NCBI RefSeq assembly: GCF_021531315.1
Contig: NZ_JAFBIQ010000006.1
Span: 32,947 to 96,946 of the forward strand
Source: Oscillibacter valericigenes
GTDB lineage: Bacteria; Bacillota; Clostridia; Oscillospirales; Oscillospiraceae
Direction of reading: 5' to 3'
Length of the DNA stretch: 64,000 nt
Shown: one piece after another, positions 53,049 through 63,849 of the stretch
Layout of the letters: every line of letters begins with the position of its first letter
How positions within the stretch are numbered: the stretch's first letter is position 1
Made by a program: the position numbers and the translations under genes
The notes under the pieces: generated by a model
Seen by the model: the letters and a program-made list of their open reading frames with translations, nothing else
What the model was told of the DNA's origin: nothing
Databases searched by the model: none

Positions 53049-54428
53049 TTACTCCACCGCACGGTTCGCCAGCTCCCTGCCCCTGCTGTAATATTTCTCC
53101 ATCTCGGCGCGGGGTACCATGTTCCCGCCGGTCGCCCAGACAAGGTGCGTCGCGTGCGGCATCTGCGCGTCAAGCCCGAAGCGAGCGATGTAGCCGCGGA
53201 ACGCCGCGCTCTTTTCCATCAGGAACGGCCCGTACATACCCGCCAGCGCGCTCGGCTCCAGATAGATGCCCTCGGTATCCGCCAGCCGAGCGAGCATTTT
53301 GTACATACGCTCGTCACTGAGCGAATAGCAGCCGCTGAGGAAGGGCCGCAGCAGCCCGCCGACAAACGCCGAGGCGCGGCCTACCGCGAGTCCGTCGGCA
53401 GCGGTGCGGTTGTCCACGCCGAAATCCTGCACGCAGACCCTGTTGTTCTCACCGCTTGCCATGCCCAGCAGCATACAGGGCGCGTGGGTGGGCTCGGCAA
53501 AGAAGCAATGCGCGTGGTCGCCGAAGACCTGCTTGAGGCCGAAGGCAACGCCGCCCGGCCCGCCGCCGACGCCGCAGGGGAGATAGACGAACAGGGGATG
53601 CTCCGCGTCAACGGCGATGCGCTGCTCGGTGAGCTGGCGCTTGAGGCGGAGCGCCGCGACGGTATAGCCGAGGAACAGCGTTTGCGAGTTTTCATCGTCC
53701 ACAAAGTGACAGAAGGGGTCGCTCTCCGCCTGCTTGCGGCCCTCAGCCACGGCGGTGCTGTAATCAGACTTGTATTCGATCACCCGAACGCCCTTGCTCC
53801 GCAGAAGGTCCTTCTTCCACTGCCTTGCGTCCGCGGACATATGCACCGTGACGCGAAAGCCGAGCTTTGCACCCATGATGCCGATGGAGAGGCCGAGGTT
53901 GCCGGTGGAACCGACCGCGATGGAATAGCGGGAAAAGAGCGCGCGGAAGTCGTCCGAGGCAAACACGGAATAGTCGTCGCCGGGGCGCAGGCAGCCGTTT
54001 TGCAGCGCAATGTCCTCGGTGGTTTTCAGCACCTCATAAATGCCGCCGCGCGCCTTGATGGAGCCGGAGATGGGCAGGTGGCTGTCCTTTTTGAGCCAGA
54101 GCTGCCCGCGCAGCGGCACGCCCTCGTCCTGCTCGAGCGAGCGCTGCATCACCGGAATGCGGACCATGTCCGATTCGATGATGCCGCCGGCACCGGCCGT
54201 TTCGGGAAATGCGAGCTTTATGTAGGAAGCAAAGCGGTTCAGCCGCGCGGCGGCGTCCTCAATGTCCGCCATGGTCAGCGGACAGCTTTGTGCCGCTTCG
54301 GCAAACGGCAGCTTACCGGGGTTGATCCATGCGGTCTCCCGCAGCGCGCAGATGTCTCCGATCACGGGGCTGAAATCGCGCCATTCCCGCAGTGTCTTTC
54401 CGGCAATCGTTTTATTATGAGCTACCAT
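53049..54428 (-). CDS. dsdA: D-serine ammonia-lyase
   Basis: Converts D-serine to pyruvate and ammonia. The 459-residue fold-type II PLP enzyme shows [19 protein letters not shown] (PLP lysine), [34 protein letters not shown] and [16 protein letters not shown], all characteristic of DsdA. The N-terminal block ([16 protein letters not shown]) separates it from the related diaminopropionate ammonia-lyase of purine clusters. The ATG at 54428 was chosen because GAGGGAGGAAAT precedes it. It follows alr by 26 bp in one operon. Confidence 0.95.
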   Translation of the reverse strand: MVAHNKTIAGKTLREWRDFSPVIGDICALRETAWINPGKLPFAEAAQSCPLTMADIEDAAARLNRFASYIKLAFPETAGAGGIIESDMVRIPVMQRSLEQDEGVPLRGQLWLKKDSHLPISGSIKARGGIYEVLKTTEDIALQNGCLRPGDDYSVFASDDFRALFSRYSIAVGSTGNLGLSIGIMGAKLGFRVTVHMSADARQWKKDLLRSKGVRVIEYKSDYSTAVAEGRKQAESDPFCHFVDDENSQTLFLGYTVAALRLKRQLTEQRIAVDAEHPLFVYLPCGVGGGPGGVAFGLKQVFGDHAHCFFAEPTHAPCMLLGMASGENNRVCVQDFGVDNRTAADGLAVGRASAFVGGLLRPFLSGCYSLSDERMYKMLARLADTEGIYLEPSALAGMYGPFLMEKSAAFRGYIARFGLDAQMPHATHLVWATGGNMVPRAEMEKYYSRGRELANRAVE

Positions 54429-54454
54429 ATTTCCTCCCTCTGTCACACAGCCTC

Positions 54455-55624
54455 TCAGCCGAGAAGCTGAAGGTTGCGATCGATGCACTTGCCGTCGAGA
54501 TAATAATAGCGCGGCACGCGTTTGCTGACGGCACAGAGCAGCTCATAGCTGATGGTGCCGCACTGTTCGGCGGCGGTCTCGACAAGCTGGTGCTCGCCGA
54601 ATACCTCGATCTCATCGCCCGGCTTGAGCTGCGGCAGGTCGGTGACATCGATCATGCACATATCCATGCAGATGCGCCCGATCTGCTGCGCCTCACCATA
54701 GGGCGTGAGCACACGGAGCTTGCCGGAGAGCGCGCGAAACAGGCCGTCGGCGTAGCCGATGGGCAGCACCGCGATGCGGCTCGGCCGCGTTGTGAAGAAC
54801 CGGCGGCCATAGCTGATGGAGACGTTGGGGTCAAAATCCTTGATGGTGGAGACAGTGGTTTTGACGGTCATGACGGGCTTCATGCTCAGTTTCTCGGCAA
54901 GGCCGCCCGTGCCGTAGAGGATGATGCCGCAGCGCACCATGTCCCACGCCCATTCGGGGTAGCTCGCGATGCCGCCGGCGTTGCAGCAGTGGTGCAGGCG
55001 GAATTTGAAATGGCCCTGCGCCTCCACCGCATCGATCATGCGCAAAAAGCGCTCGTGCTGGAGCTTCGTGAACGCCACGCTTTCAGCCGCTTCCTCGTCG
55101 CTGACGCAAAAGTGCGTGAACACGCCCTCCACATCCAGTCCCGGAAGCGTGAGAACCTTCAGAATGTCGCACAGGCTCGCGTCGAAGTGCGCGTCGTCGC
55201 ACTGGAAGCCGAGGCGGCCCATGCCGGTGTCGAGCTTGATGTGGACCTTCATCGTTCCGCCCGCGCGCACGGCGGCGGAGGAATAGTCCTCGGCGATGGC
55301 AAGGTTCGTCACCGCCTGTGTCATGTTGTTTTTCAGGATGCGCTCGGCCTGCTCGGCAGGGGTGTAGCCCAGCATCAGGATCGGCAGCGTGACGCCGTTC
55401 ACGCGCAGCTCCTCGCACTCGTCGAGGTTCGACACGGCGAGATAGTCCACGCCGAGCCCTTCAAGGTGCTTTGCCACGCGCACGGCCCCATGGCCGTAGG
55501 CGTCTGCCTTGAGCACGCCGAGGAGCTTTGCCTCCGACCCCACCTGACGGCGGATGGTTCCGAAATTGTGTGACAAATTATCAAGGTTGATCTCCGCCCA
55601 AGTGCGTTTGCATATAGTCTCCAT
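54455..55624 (-). CDS. alr: Alanine racemase family protein
   Basis: A 389-residue PLP enzyme of fold type [17 protein letters not shown] carries the PLP lysine, [19 protein letters not shown] the catalytic tyrosine region, GYADG and GRICMDM follow, and the C-terminus has [19 protein letters not shown]. The family makes D-alanine for the cell wall. Because dsdA follows in the same operon, serine racemization is also worth considering. The ATG at 55624 has AGAAGG about a dozen bases upstream and the family start [13 protein letters not shown]. Confidence 0.92.
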   Translation of the reverse strand: METICKRTWAEINLDNLSHNFGTIRRQVGSEAKLLGVLKADAYGHGAVRVAKHLEGLGVDYLAVSNLDECEELRVNGVTLPILMLGYTPAEQAERILKNNMTQAVTNLAIAEDYSSAAVRAGGTMKVHIKLDTGMGRLGFQCDDAHFDASLCDILKVLTLPGLDVEGVFTHFCVSDEEAAESVAFTKLQHERFLRMIDAVEAQGHFKFRLHHCCNAGGIASYPEWAWDMVRCGIILYGTGGLAEKLSMKPVMTVKTTVSTIKDFDPNVSISYGRRFFTTRPSRIAVLPIGYADGLFRALSGKLRVLTPYGEAQQIGRICMDMCMIDVTDLPQLKPGDEIEVFGEHQLVETAAEQCGTISYELLCAVSKRVPRYYYLDGKCIDRNLQLLG

Positions 55625-55687
55625 ATAAGAGCAAACCTTCTTTTTGAAATAGTCGCGGAATGTGCTATCCACGCGATAACTGAGAAG

Positions 55688-55716
55688 AGAATACCATTCC
55701 GCTCCCCAAAAATCAA
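55688..55716 (-). promoter_or_regulatory. Sigma-A promoter of alr-dsdA
   Basis: Minus strand: TTGATT (55716-55711), 17 bp, TATTCT (55693-55688). The rest of 55717-55873 holds no supported gene. Confidence 0.55.
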
Positions 55717-55873
55717 TGCAGCCATCGATTATTTTTTTGCAGGAATAGGATCACTTGAAACGGATGGCCGAGGGATTTTAACTGACTTGCAGCCCACCAT
55801 GCAGCCCACGGAATAAAATTTTCTAAACCAAGGCACTATAAAAGTTGCAAAAGCATTTTTTCAAAAAGACAGG

Positions 55874-55913
55874 AAAAAACCTCGGAAGCCTTGCTGCACA
55901 AGGTTTTCCGAGG
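55874..55913 (-). terminator. Terminator of the tRNA-Ser operon
   Basis: A stem of about 14 bp with one bulge (55913-55899 with 55893-55880) is followed by TTTTTT on the minus strand, two bases after the tRNA 3' end. Confidence 0.85.
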
Positions 55914-55915
55914 TC

Positions 55916-56009
55916 TGGCGCGGAAGAGAGGATTTGAACCTCCGCGGCGCTTTTTACACGCCCTACTCCCTTAGCAGGGGAGCCCCTTCGGCCACTTGGG
56001 TACTTCCGC
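55916..56009 (-). tRNA. tRNA-Ser (GCT)
   Basis: Acceptor arm GCGGAAG/CTTCCGC, anticodon loop CTGCTAA (anticodon GCT), a long variable arm as expected for a class II tRNA, T-loop GGTTCAAATCC, discriminator G and encoded CCA. Length is 94 nt. Confidence 0.95.
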
Positions 56010-56038
56010 AAATGTCGAACAACAGCCGATATTTTATT

Positions 56039-56126
56039 TGGCGGAGAGAGTGGGATTCGAACCCACGGATGCTTTCACATCGCCGGTTTTCAAGACCGGT
56101 GCTTTCAACCGCTCAGCCATCTCTCC
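56039..56126 (-). tRNA. tRNA-Ser (TGA)
   Basis: Acceptor arm GGAGAGA/TCTCTCC, anticodon loop CTTGAAA (anticodon TGA), variable arm, T-loop GGTTCGAATCC, discriminator G and encoded CCA. It is 29 bp upstream of tRNA-Ser (GCT) on the same strand. Confidence 0.95.
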
Positions 56127-56264
56127 ATGCTTGTGCGGAGCCGGTCACTCTCAAACGCAAGCAATATCTTAACATACAGAGCAGGCGTTTGTCAAGGAGA
56201 AAGCGTGAAATGTTTTGTGTAAATCGAAAAAACCTTTCGAGTGAAAAGAACTTGCCGACAGCGC

Positions 56265-56293
56265 TTGACCGCGCCGGTGTTTTTCGCTACAAT
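56265..56293 (+). promoter_or_regulatory. Sigma-A promoter of the formate/nitrite transporter gene
   Basis: TTGACC at 56265-56270, 17 bp, TACAAT at 56288-56293. Confidence 0.8.
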
Positions 56294-56333
56294 ACAATAC
56301 CGTTGTGATAGAAAATACAAAGGAGATGCGTCC

Positions 56334-57107
56334 ATGCTCACCCCTGCTGAGATCACCGAAAGCCTTCTCGCCGCCGGCGAGAGGAAGGCGAAGCTGCCCC
56401 TTGAAAAGATGTTCCTGCTCGCCGTGCTGGCGGGCGCCTATGTTGCGCTGGCGGGCGTCGGCGCGACGGCTGCGGCCGTGACGGTGGAGAACGCTTCGCT
56501 TGCGAAGCTTCTTTCCGCCTGCGTGTTCCCCGCGGGACTTTCCATGGTGATCCTTGCGGGCAGCGAGCTGTTCACGGGCAACTGCCTGATGGTGATGGCG
56601 TTGCTGGAGCGGCGCATCACGGCGGCACAAATGCTGCGCAACTGGGGCATCGTCTACCTCGGCAATGCCGTGGGCGGCGCGGCAGTGGCCGCGCTGGCGG
56701 TTTACAGCCACACGGCCTCGCTCTTCGGCGGCGGACTGGCCTGCTCGATGGCCGCCATCGCGGAGAGCAAGGCAGCGCTCGGCTTTGGCGACGCCTTCCT
56801 GCGCGGCATCCTGTGCAATTTCCTCGTCTGCCTTGCCGTGTGGATGGCGACATCCTCCAAGCGGGCGGAGGGGAAGATCATCGCGCTCTTTTTCCCCATT
56901 CTGCTCTTTGTCCTCTGCGGCTACGAGCACTGCATCGCCAATCTCTACTATCTGCCCGCGGGCGCGTTTGCCGCGGCAGAGTACGGCATCGAAACAACAC
57001 TGACGCTCATGGGCTATCTCAAAAACCTTGCGGCGGTGACGCTCGGCAACATCGTCGGCGGAGCGGCGCTCGGCATGACCTACCGCAGCATCTATCTCAA
57101 AAAGTGA
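56334..57107 (+). CDS. Formate/nitrite transporter family protein
   Basis: A 257-residue channel of the FocA/NirC/HSC family that moves small monovalent anions. Six helices are predicted. GSELFTGNCLMV forms the omega loop region, GYEHCIANLYYLPAG carries the pore histidine, and GNIVGGAALGM is in the last helix. The substrate (formate, nitrite, hydrosulfide or another) cannot be decided from these motifs alone; in a fermenting anaerobe formate is the simplest guess. AAAGGAGATGCGTCC precedes the ATG. Confidence 0.88.
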   Translation: MLTPAEITESLLAAGERKAKLPLEKMFLLAVLAGAYVALAGVGATAAAVTVENASLAKLLSACVFPAGLSMVILAGSELFTGNCLMVMALLERRITAAQMLRNWGIVYLGNAVGGAAVAALAVYSHTASLFGGGLACSMAAIAESKAALGFGDAFLRGILCNFLVCLAVWMATSSKRAEGKIIALFFPILLFVLCGYEHCIANLYYLPAGAFAAAEYGIETTLTLMGYLKNLAAVTLGNIVGGAALGMTYRSIYLKK

Positions 57108-57113
57108 TACGCT

Positions 57114-57152
57114 ATTCCCCGGGGAGGCCGCGGTTTCTTCGGGGAATATTTT
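57114..57152 (+). terminator. Terminator of the formate/nitrite transporter gene
   Basis: An 8-bp stem (57114-57121 with 57140-57147) closes a larger loop and is followed by ATTTTG. The region from 57153 to 57304 has no gene or recognised motif. Confidence 0.55.
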
Positions 57153-57304
57153 GCGCAAAAAAAACGCGCCTAATGGGCGAGTTCGTACCTATCATAACAC
57201 GGCCGTTGGTGCAATGCAAGAGGAAGCTTTGTCCTTGCGGTATTTTTGTGGACAGCACCAACACATTGCCCGCATATCTGAAAAAGCTTGAACAATATGA
57301 AGTC

Positions 57305-57333
57305 TTGACGATGAAATCTTGTAGAGGTAGAAT
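57305..57333 (+). promoter_or_regulatory. Sigma-A promoter of glnN
   Basis: TTGACG at 57305-57310, 17 bp, TAGAAT at 57328-57333. Confidence 0.75.
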
Positions 57334-57384
57334 TTATTCATATTTTTTTATAAAAGAAGAAAACGAATAAGGAGGTTCGCAACG

Positions 57385-59487
57385 ATGAGTGAAAAAGATC
57401 GTATTCCCGAGCTGTTCGGCTCGATGTCCTTTGATGAGGGAACGATGGAGCAGTATGTGCCGCATCAGGCGATGGAAGTCTGGCGCGACTGCCTGAAAAG
57501 CGGCAAGGCGCTGCCGCTGACCGCCGCGAACGACATTGCAGAGGCGATGAAGACCTGGGCGCTCGAGCACGGCGCGACGCACTTCACCCACTGGTTCCAG
57601 CCGCTCACCGGCATCACCGCCGAGAAGCATGACAGCTTCATCAAGCCTGTCGGCGGCGGCAAGATCATCATGGACTTTTCCGGCAAGGAGCTGGTGTGCG
57701 GCGAGCCGGACGCCTCGAGCTTCCCCTCCGGCGGTCTGCGCGCGACCTTTGAGGCGCGCGGATACAGCGCGTGGGACCCCACCTCCTTTGCCTTCATCAA
57801 GGACGGCAGCCTTTGCATCCCGACGGTGTTCTGCTCCTACGGCGGCGCGGCGCTCGATAAAAAGACCCCGCTGCTGCGCTCGAATGAGGCGGTCAGCCGC
57901 GAGGCAGTCAGGCTTCTGCATCTCTTTGAGGGAGAGAAGGAGGTCACGAAGGTCACGCCGCAGGTCGGCGCTGAGCAGGAATATTTCCTCATCGACCGCG
58001 CGCTGTACCTCAAGCGAGAGGACCTTCGTCTGTGCGGCCGCACGCTCTTCGGCGCGAAGCCGCCCAAGGGACAGGAACTGGACGACCACTACTTCGGCGC
58101 GATTCGCCCGCGTGTGGCGGCTTATATGAAAGACCTTGACGAGGAGCTTTGGAAGCTCGGCGTGCTCTCCAAGACCAAGCACAACGAGGTCGCTCCCGGC
58201 CAGCACGAGATGGCGCCCATCTACTGCGACGCCAACACCGCCAACGACCAGAATCAGCTTGTTATGGAGACGATGAAGAAGATCGCCGAGCGCCACGGCC
58301 TTGTCTGCCTGCTGCACGAAAAACCCTTTGCGGGCGTCAACGGCTCCGGCAAGCACATCAACTGGTCGCTTTCGACCGACACGGGTGAAAATCTGTTCTC
58401 CCCCGGCAAGACGCCCAGCCGGAACGCGCTCTTCCTGCTCTTCCTCGCCGCCTTTGTCAAGGGTGTGGACGAGTATCAGGAGCTGCTGCGCTGCACCGTC
58501 GCCTTCGCAGGCAATGATCACCGCCTCGGTGCGCAGGAGGCGCCGCCTGCCATCATCTCCATCTTCCTCGGCTCCGAGCTTCAGAGCATCATCGACGCCA
58601 TCGTGGGCGAGAACGACTACACCGAGGCCGAGCGCAAGACGCTGCGCATCGGCGTGGACGTGCTGCCCGCGATCCCGCAGGACACCACCGACCGCAACCG
58701 CACCTCGCCTGTCGCCTTCACCGGCAACAAGTTCGAGTTCCGTATGCCTGGCTCCAGCCAGTCCATTGCAGGCCCCGTTACGGTGCTCAACACCATCATG
58801 GCCGAGGAGCTGAGCCGGTTCTACGCTGTACTCAAGGATGCGCCGGACTTCAACAAGGCCCTGCACGACCTTGTGCGCAAGACCTTCGTCGAGCACGGAC
58901 GCGTCCTCTTCAACGGCAACGGCTATGAGGAGGCGTGGGTGGAGGAGGCCGCGCGCCGCGGTCTCGTGAACCTGCGCAGCACCGCCGAGGCCCTGCCGAC
59001 CTATATCCTGCCCAAGAACATCGAGCTGATGACGAAGCACGGCGTTTACTCAAAGGAGGAAATGCTCTCCCGCCACGAGATCCACATGGAAAAGTACCGC
59101 AAGGTCGTGCGCATCGAGGCGGCCACCATGGTCGACATGGTGCAGCACGCCATTCTCAACGCCGCCTCCGAGTATGAGAGTAAGCTCTGCGAAACGCTGC
59201 TGCGCAAGCACGAGGCCGCGCCCGAGCTGCCCTGCCATGTCGAGAAGTCGCTGGCGAACTCCATCGGCATCCTCAACGATAAGCTCCTGGAGCAGACCGT
59301 CACGCTCAAGACCGCGCTGGAGACCGCGCCCGCTGCCGCCTCCGCCGAGGAGGAGCTGCGCTATTACCACGAGGTCGTCGCCGCCGATATGGACGCGGTG
59401 CGCGAGACTGTCGATCGGCTCGAGACCCTGACCGCCGGAAAATACTGGCCCTATCCGACCTTTTACGATCTGTTGTTCTCTGTTTGA
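57385..59487 (+). CDS. glnN: Glutamine synthetase type III
   Basis: Makes glutamine from glutamate, ammonia and ATP. At 700 residues it is the long type III form found in Clostridia and Bacteroidetes. PELFGSMSFDEGTMEQYVP and HFTHWFQPLTGITAEKHD near the start, GAEQEYFLID, NEVAPGQHEMAP, VNGSGKHINWSLSTD and NRTSPVAFTGNKFEFRMPGS are diagnostic. It has its own promoter and terminator. No leader motif controlling it was found in the 50 nt before the start. AATAAGGAGGTTCGCAACG precedes the ATG. Confidence 0.96.
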   Translation: MSEKDRIPELFGSMSFDEGTMEQYVPHQAMEVWRDCLKSGKALPLTAANDIAEAMKTWALEHGATHFTHWFQPLTGITAEKHDSFIKPVGGGKIIMDFSGKELVCGEPDASSFPSGGLRATFEARGYSAWDPTSFAFIKDGSLCIPTVFCSYGGAALDKKTPLLRSNEAVSREAVRLLHLFEGEKEVTKVTPQVGAEQEYFLIDRALYLKREDLRLCGRTLFGAKPPKGQELDDHYFGAIRPRVAAYMKDLDEELWKLGVLSKTKHNEVAPGQHEMAPIYCDANTANDQNQLVMETMKKIAERHGLVCLLHEKPFAGVNGSGKHINWSLSTDTGENLFSPGKTPSRNALFLLFLAAFVKGVDEYQELLRCTVAFAGNDHRLGAQEAPPAIISIFLGSELQSIIDAIVGENDYTEAERKTLRIGVDVLPAIPQDTTDRNRTSPVAFTGNKFEFRMPGSSQSIAGPVTVLNTIMAEELSRFYAVLKDAPDFNKALHDLVRKTFVEHGRVLFNGNGYEEAWVEEAARRGLVNLRSTAEALPTYILPKNIELMTKHGVYSKEEMLSRHEIHMEKYRKVVRIEAATMVDMVQHAILNAASEYESKLCETLLRKHEAAPELPCHVEKSLANSIGILNDKLLEQTVTLKTALETAPAAASAEEELRYYHEVVAADMDAVRETVDRLETLTAGKYWPYPTFYDLLFSV

Positions 59488-59490
59488 CGC

Positions 59491-59521
59491 AAAAAGGAAC
59501 GCTCTTTGAGCGTTCCTTTTT
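59491..59521 (+). terminator. Terminator of glnN
   Basis: A perfect 14-bp stem (59491-59504 with 59508-59521) with a 3-base loop; the 3' arm ends in TTTTT. Confidence 0.88.
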
Positions 59522-59571
59522 GAGATGATATGCGCGTTCAAAACCTGATGTATGGAGTACGGAGGAGAAAG

Positions 59572-61170
<1,599 letters not shown>

Positions 61171-61235
61171 AGCGAGCAAAAAAGCAAGACCGCTTTCCGT
61201 GATGTTCTTAACGGAGAATTGGTGGGCGGTATGTA

Positions 61236-61270
61236 ACCGGAAGGTGTAAAAACCTTCCGGTTATTACTTT
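61236..61270. terminator. Hairpin between pyrG and the recombinases
   Basis: A perfect 10-bp stem (61236-61245 with 61254-61263) with an 8-base loop; the plus strand continues ATTACTTTTT. It can end plus-strand transcription before the element. Confidence 0.65.
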
Positions 61271-62083
61271 TTATGCAGTTTTGGCTGTAGGCTGTGCTAG
61301 AACTTCAATTGCAGGGATGCCTTCCTGTTCGGGCAGTCGGAAAGCGTAGTGTATGCTGATTGGGTTGCCTGCCGTTCGGGAGTATTTCTCTATCGCAGCG
61401 TTGCTCATCCCATCCTTTTTCATCCGAAAAATGCGCTGCACCACCTTCGCCGCGTCTGGATCAACGGCCAGCTTATGCCGGTCCTCCGGGGATTTCACAT
61501 AGCCATAGGCGGCGAAATTACCGATAAACTCGCCGCTGCGTTTCTTGGTGTCCAGCGCGGAATACACTTTTTGAGAAATGTCCTTGGCGTAAATGTCGTT
61601 CATCAGGTTTTTCAGCGCGATGGTCATGGCCTCTCCGCTGTCCGCCCGGATGCTGTCGTAGTTGTCGTTGACGGAGATAAACCGCACCCCCATGAAAGGC
61701 AGCACCTTTTCCAGAAAGTTTCCGGTTTCCAGGAAGTCGCGCCCAAAACGGGACAGGTCTTTCACAATGATGCAGTCCACCCGGCCTGCTTTCACATCCT
61801 CCATCATCCGCTGGAACCCAGGGCGCTCAAAATTTGTCCCGGTTTCTCCGTTGTCACGATAGCAGTCGTACAGCTCCAAATCAGGGTGCTTGGCGATATA
61901 CCCACACAGGTAGTCGATCTGCGTTTGCAGGCTCTCGCTGTCCTTGCGGTCACGGGTGTCCATGATGGAGAGGCGCACATAAAGGGCCGTGCGGAAAACC
62001 CGCAGAGCGGCGGCCTTGGGCAGCTCATCAACCGGAACGCCCTGTGCTGCCGCTATCTGTTTTCTTCTGCTCACACGCGCCAT
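61271..62083 (-). CDS. Serine recombinase, shortened (resolvase domain without C-terminal half)
   Basis: A 270-residue protein with a complete catalytic domain: YVRLS with Ser39 as the nucleophile, DNGETGTNFERPGFQRMM and IIVKDLSRFGRDFLETG, followed by the start of the recombinase domain (GNFAAYGYVKSP, VVQRIFRMKKDGMSNAAIEKY). Large serine recombinases normally continue for 250-300 more residues with a zinc ribbon and coiled coil; this one ends soon after the first DNA-binding helix in an unrelated tail. It starts one base after the stop of the upstream recombinase, with GGAGGCGGTGTAG as ribosome-binding site, so it is translated, not decayed. Confidence 0.88.
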   Translation of the reverse strand: MARVSRRKQIAAAQGVPVDELPKAAALRVFRTALYVRLSIMDTRDRKDSESLQTQIDYLCGYIAKHPDLELYDCYRDNGETGTNFERPGFQRMMEDVKAGRVDCIIVKDLSRFGRDFLETGNFLEKVLPFMGVRFISVNDNYDSIRADSGEAMTIALKNLMNDIYAKDISQKVYSALDTKKRSGEFIGNFAAYGYVKSPEDRHKLAVDPDAAKVVQRIFRMKKDGMSNAAIEKYSRTAGNPISIHYAFRLPEQEGIPAIEVLAQPTAKTA

Positions 62084-63751
62084 CTACACCGCCTCCTTTA
62101 CCGTAGGGGCTGCCTGCGCTGCCTGACGCTCCATATACTGTTCGATGTAGGCTGCCGCCGCCCTGTACTCATTCTGGTACTTGAAAATGATCTCAATTCG
62201 GTTCCCTTCATAGACATAGATGCGGTCGATGATCTTCACCAGGATTTTGCGCTCCATCACATCCACATGGCGGAAGGACTTGAAATGGGCGATCCATTCC
62301 CCCTGTGGGGAACCCGCCCGCACAATGGCGTCCAATTCCTCCTGCCGCTTGCTGATGGCCGCCGCAATCGCCTCACACTTTTCCGTGTAAATCCGCTGAT
62401 ACTGCTTGAACTCATCTTCATTCAGAAGATGGTCCACGAACTTCTCATAAGCGGACATTTTGAACCGCATGGCCTGTTCATAATCGGCTTTCAGCTTTTC
62501 AAGCTGCCGGTCGATCTTTCTGGCCTCTGTGTCCTCTGCGGGGAGGGCGGCGATGAATTGCAGGGTTTTCTCAATATTCAGCACCGTTTCCATGTGAGCG
62601 TGGATACAGTCACGAACTGCGTCTGTCAGCAGCGCTTCGCTGATATTGTGGGTGGTGCAGGCGGTTTTGTCCGCCCGATTGGTGGAACAGGAGTAGTAAA
62701 AATATTTTTTCCCGCCTGCCGGAACGGTCTTGCGGATCATGTTCTGCTTGCAATCAGCGCAGAACAAAAGTCCCGAAAAGGGATAGACCGTCTTTTTCTG
62801 TACGGCGATTCTGGTGTCCCGGCACAGCAGGCCGCTGACTGTCCGAAAATCCACCTCGCTGATAATCGGATCATGGGCGCCGGGAACCCTGATCCACTCG
62901 TCCTCCGGTTTCTCCATCAACTTCTTGATTTTATAGTTTGGCCGCCCGGTCTTTCCCTGAACCATCACACCGATATAGAGGGGATTCTTCAGGATGCGCC
63001 CAACTGCTACTGCCGACCACTTGGCCTGCGGATTGCTTTTGAAGCCGGAGATATACTTCATCCCCAGGGAACGCTTGTATTCTGATGGAGAGAGGACCCC
63101 ATCGGCGTTCAGCCGGTCAGCGATCCCTTGCTGGCTCATTCCTTCCAGCTTCCAGCGGAAAATATCCCGCACCACCTCGGCGGCGTAATCGTCCACAACA
63201 AGCTGATTCTTGTCGTCCGGTGATTTCAGATAGCCGTAGGCGGCAAACGCCCCTACAAACTGACCCTTTCGCTTCTTGACCTCCAAATGGCTACGGATTT
63301 TCACCGAAATATCCCGGCTGTAAGAATCGTTCATCAGGTTTTTGATGGGCAGCAGGATGGTGCTGGCCTGCCCCTGTAAATTGGCGGTATCATAGCCGTC
63401 ATTGATGGCGATGAACCGTACCCCGTGGTCTGCAAACTCCTGTAAGACCTTTCCGGTTTCAATATAGTTGCGCCCCAAACGGGACAGGTCTTTTACTACA
63501 ACGCAGTTGACCGCGCCGGAACGCACATCCTGTAAGACTTCCTGAATCCCAGGACGAAAAAAATCAACGCCACTAAACCCGTCATCCTTCCTCTCGGCAT
63601 GGATGCGGATTTCTGGCATTGATTTCAAAAATTCCGTGATAAATTCCCGCTGATTTTTGATGCTGTTGCTTTCCGGCTTATCTCCATCGTCATCAGACAG
63701 ACGGAGGTAGATGTCGGCGTCATAAACAGCCTGTGCGGTCAAATTTTTCAT
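62084..63751 (-). CDS. Large serine recombinase (site-specific integrase)
   Basis: A 555-residue enzyme that cuts and joins DNA at attachment sites. Ser19 in YLRLS is the nucleophile; VVKDLSRLGRNYIETG, then FAAYGYLKSPDDK and the recombinase domain (WSAVAVGRILKNPLYIG) follow. A zinc ribbon begins at LLFCADCKQNMI with CSTNRADKTAC as second half, and a coiled coil (about 420-495) comes after it. The ATG at 63751 was chosen because TTGGAGG lies before it; that ribosome-binding site is inside a hairpin. AT content is higher than in flanking core genes, fitting a mobile element. Confidence 0.92.
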   Translation of the reverse strand: MKNLTAQAVYDADIYLRLSDDDGDKPESNSIKNQREFITEFLKSMPEIRIHAERKDDGFSGVDFFRPGIQEVLQDVRSGAVNCVVVKDLSRLGRNYIETGKVLQEFADHGVRFIAINDGYDTANLQGQASTILLPIKNLMNDSYSRDISVKIRSHLEVKKRKGQFVGAFAAYGYLKSPDDKNQLVVDDYAAEVVRDIFRWKLEGMSQQGIADRLNADGVLSPSEYKRSLGMKYISGFKSNPQAKWSAVAVGRILKNPLYIGVMVQGKTGRPNYKIKKLMEKPEDEWIRVPGAHDPIISEVDFRTVSGLLCRDTRIAVQKKTVYPFSGLLFCADCKQNMIRKTVPAGGKKYFYYSCSTNRADKTACTTHNISEALLTDAVRDCIHAHMETVLNIEKTLQFIAALPAEDTEARKIDRQLEKLKADYEQAMRFKMSAYEKFVDHLLNEDEFKQYQRIYTEKCEAIAAAISKRQEELDAIVRAGSPQGEWIAHFKSFRHVDVMERKILVKIIDRIYVYEGNRIEIIFKYQNEYRAAAAYIEQYMERQAAQAAPTVKEAV

Positions 63752-63759
63752 AACAATGC

Positions 63760-63799
63760 CTCCAATCGTTTTGTTCGTCAGGCCCAACAACGATTGGAG
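63760..63799 (-). promoter_or_regulatory. Inverted repeat hiding the recombinase ribosome-binding site
   Basis: CTCCAATCGTT (63799-63789 on the minus strand) is exactly complementary to AACGATTGGAG (63770-63760), 18 bases apart. The second arm contains most of the Shine-Dalgarno TTGGAGG. In RNA this 11-bp stem would block ribosome binding; as DNA it could bind a dimeric regulator. Confidence 0.65.
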
Positions 63800-63820
63800 T
63801 GCGAGTTTTGTCCGATTTCT

Positions 63821-63849
63821 ATTATACAGCAGGACACAGCCAGCGTCTA
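63821..63849 (-). promoter_or_regulatory. Sigma-A promoter of the recombinase pair
   Basis: Minus strand: TAGACG (63849-63844), 17 bp, TATAAT (63826-63821). The remaining 150 bp to the window end contain no supported gene. Confidence 0.6.

Noticed and set aside
53049..54428. Diaminopropionate ammonia-lyase (YgeX) of the purine cluster
   Set aside because: The N-terminal and central motifs fit D-serine ammonia-lyase closely, and its partner is alr, not ygfK/ssnA.
55740..55830. Minus-strand Cys-containing reading frame looking like the tail of a phage integrase
   Set aside because: Too short and without any catalytic motif; it would need a database match.
57153..57304. Possible riboswitch upstream of glnN
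   Set aside because: Only a weak hairpin is visible and it lies upstream of the likely promoter, so it would not be in the transcript.
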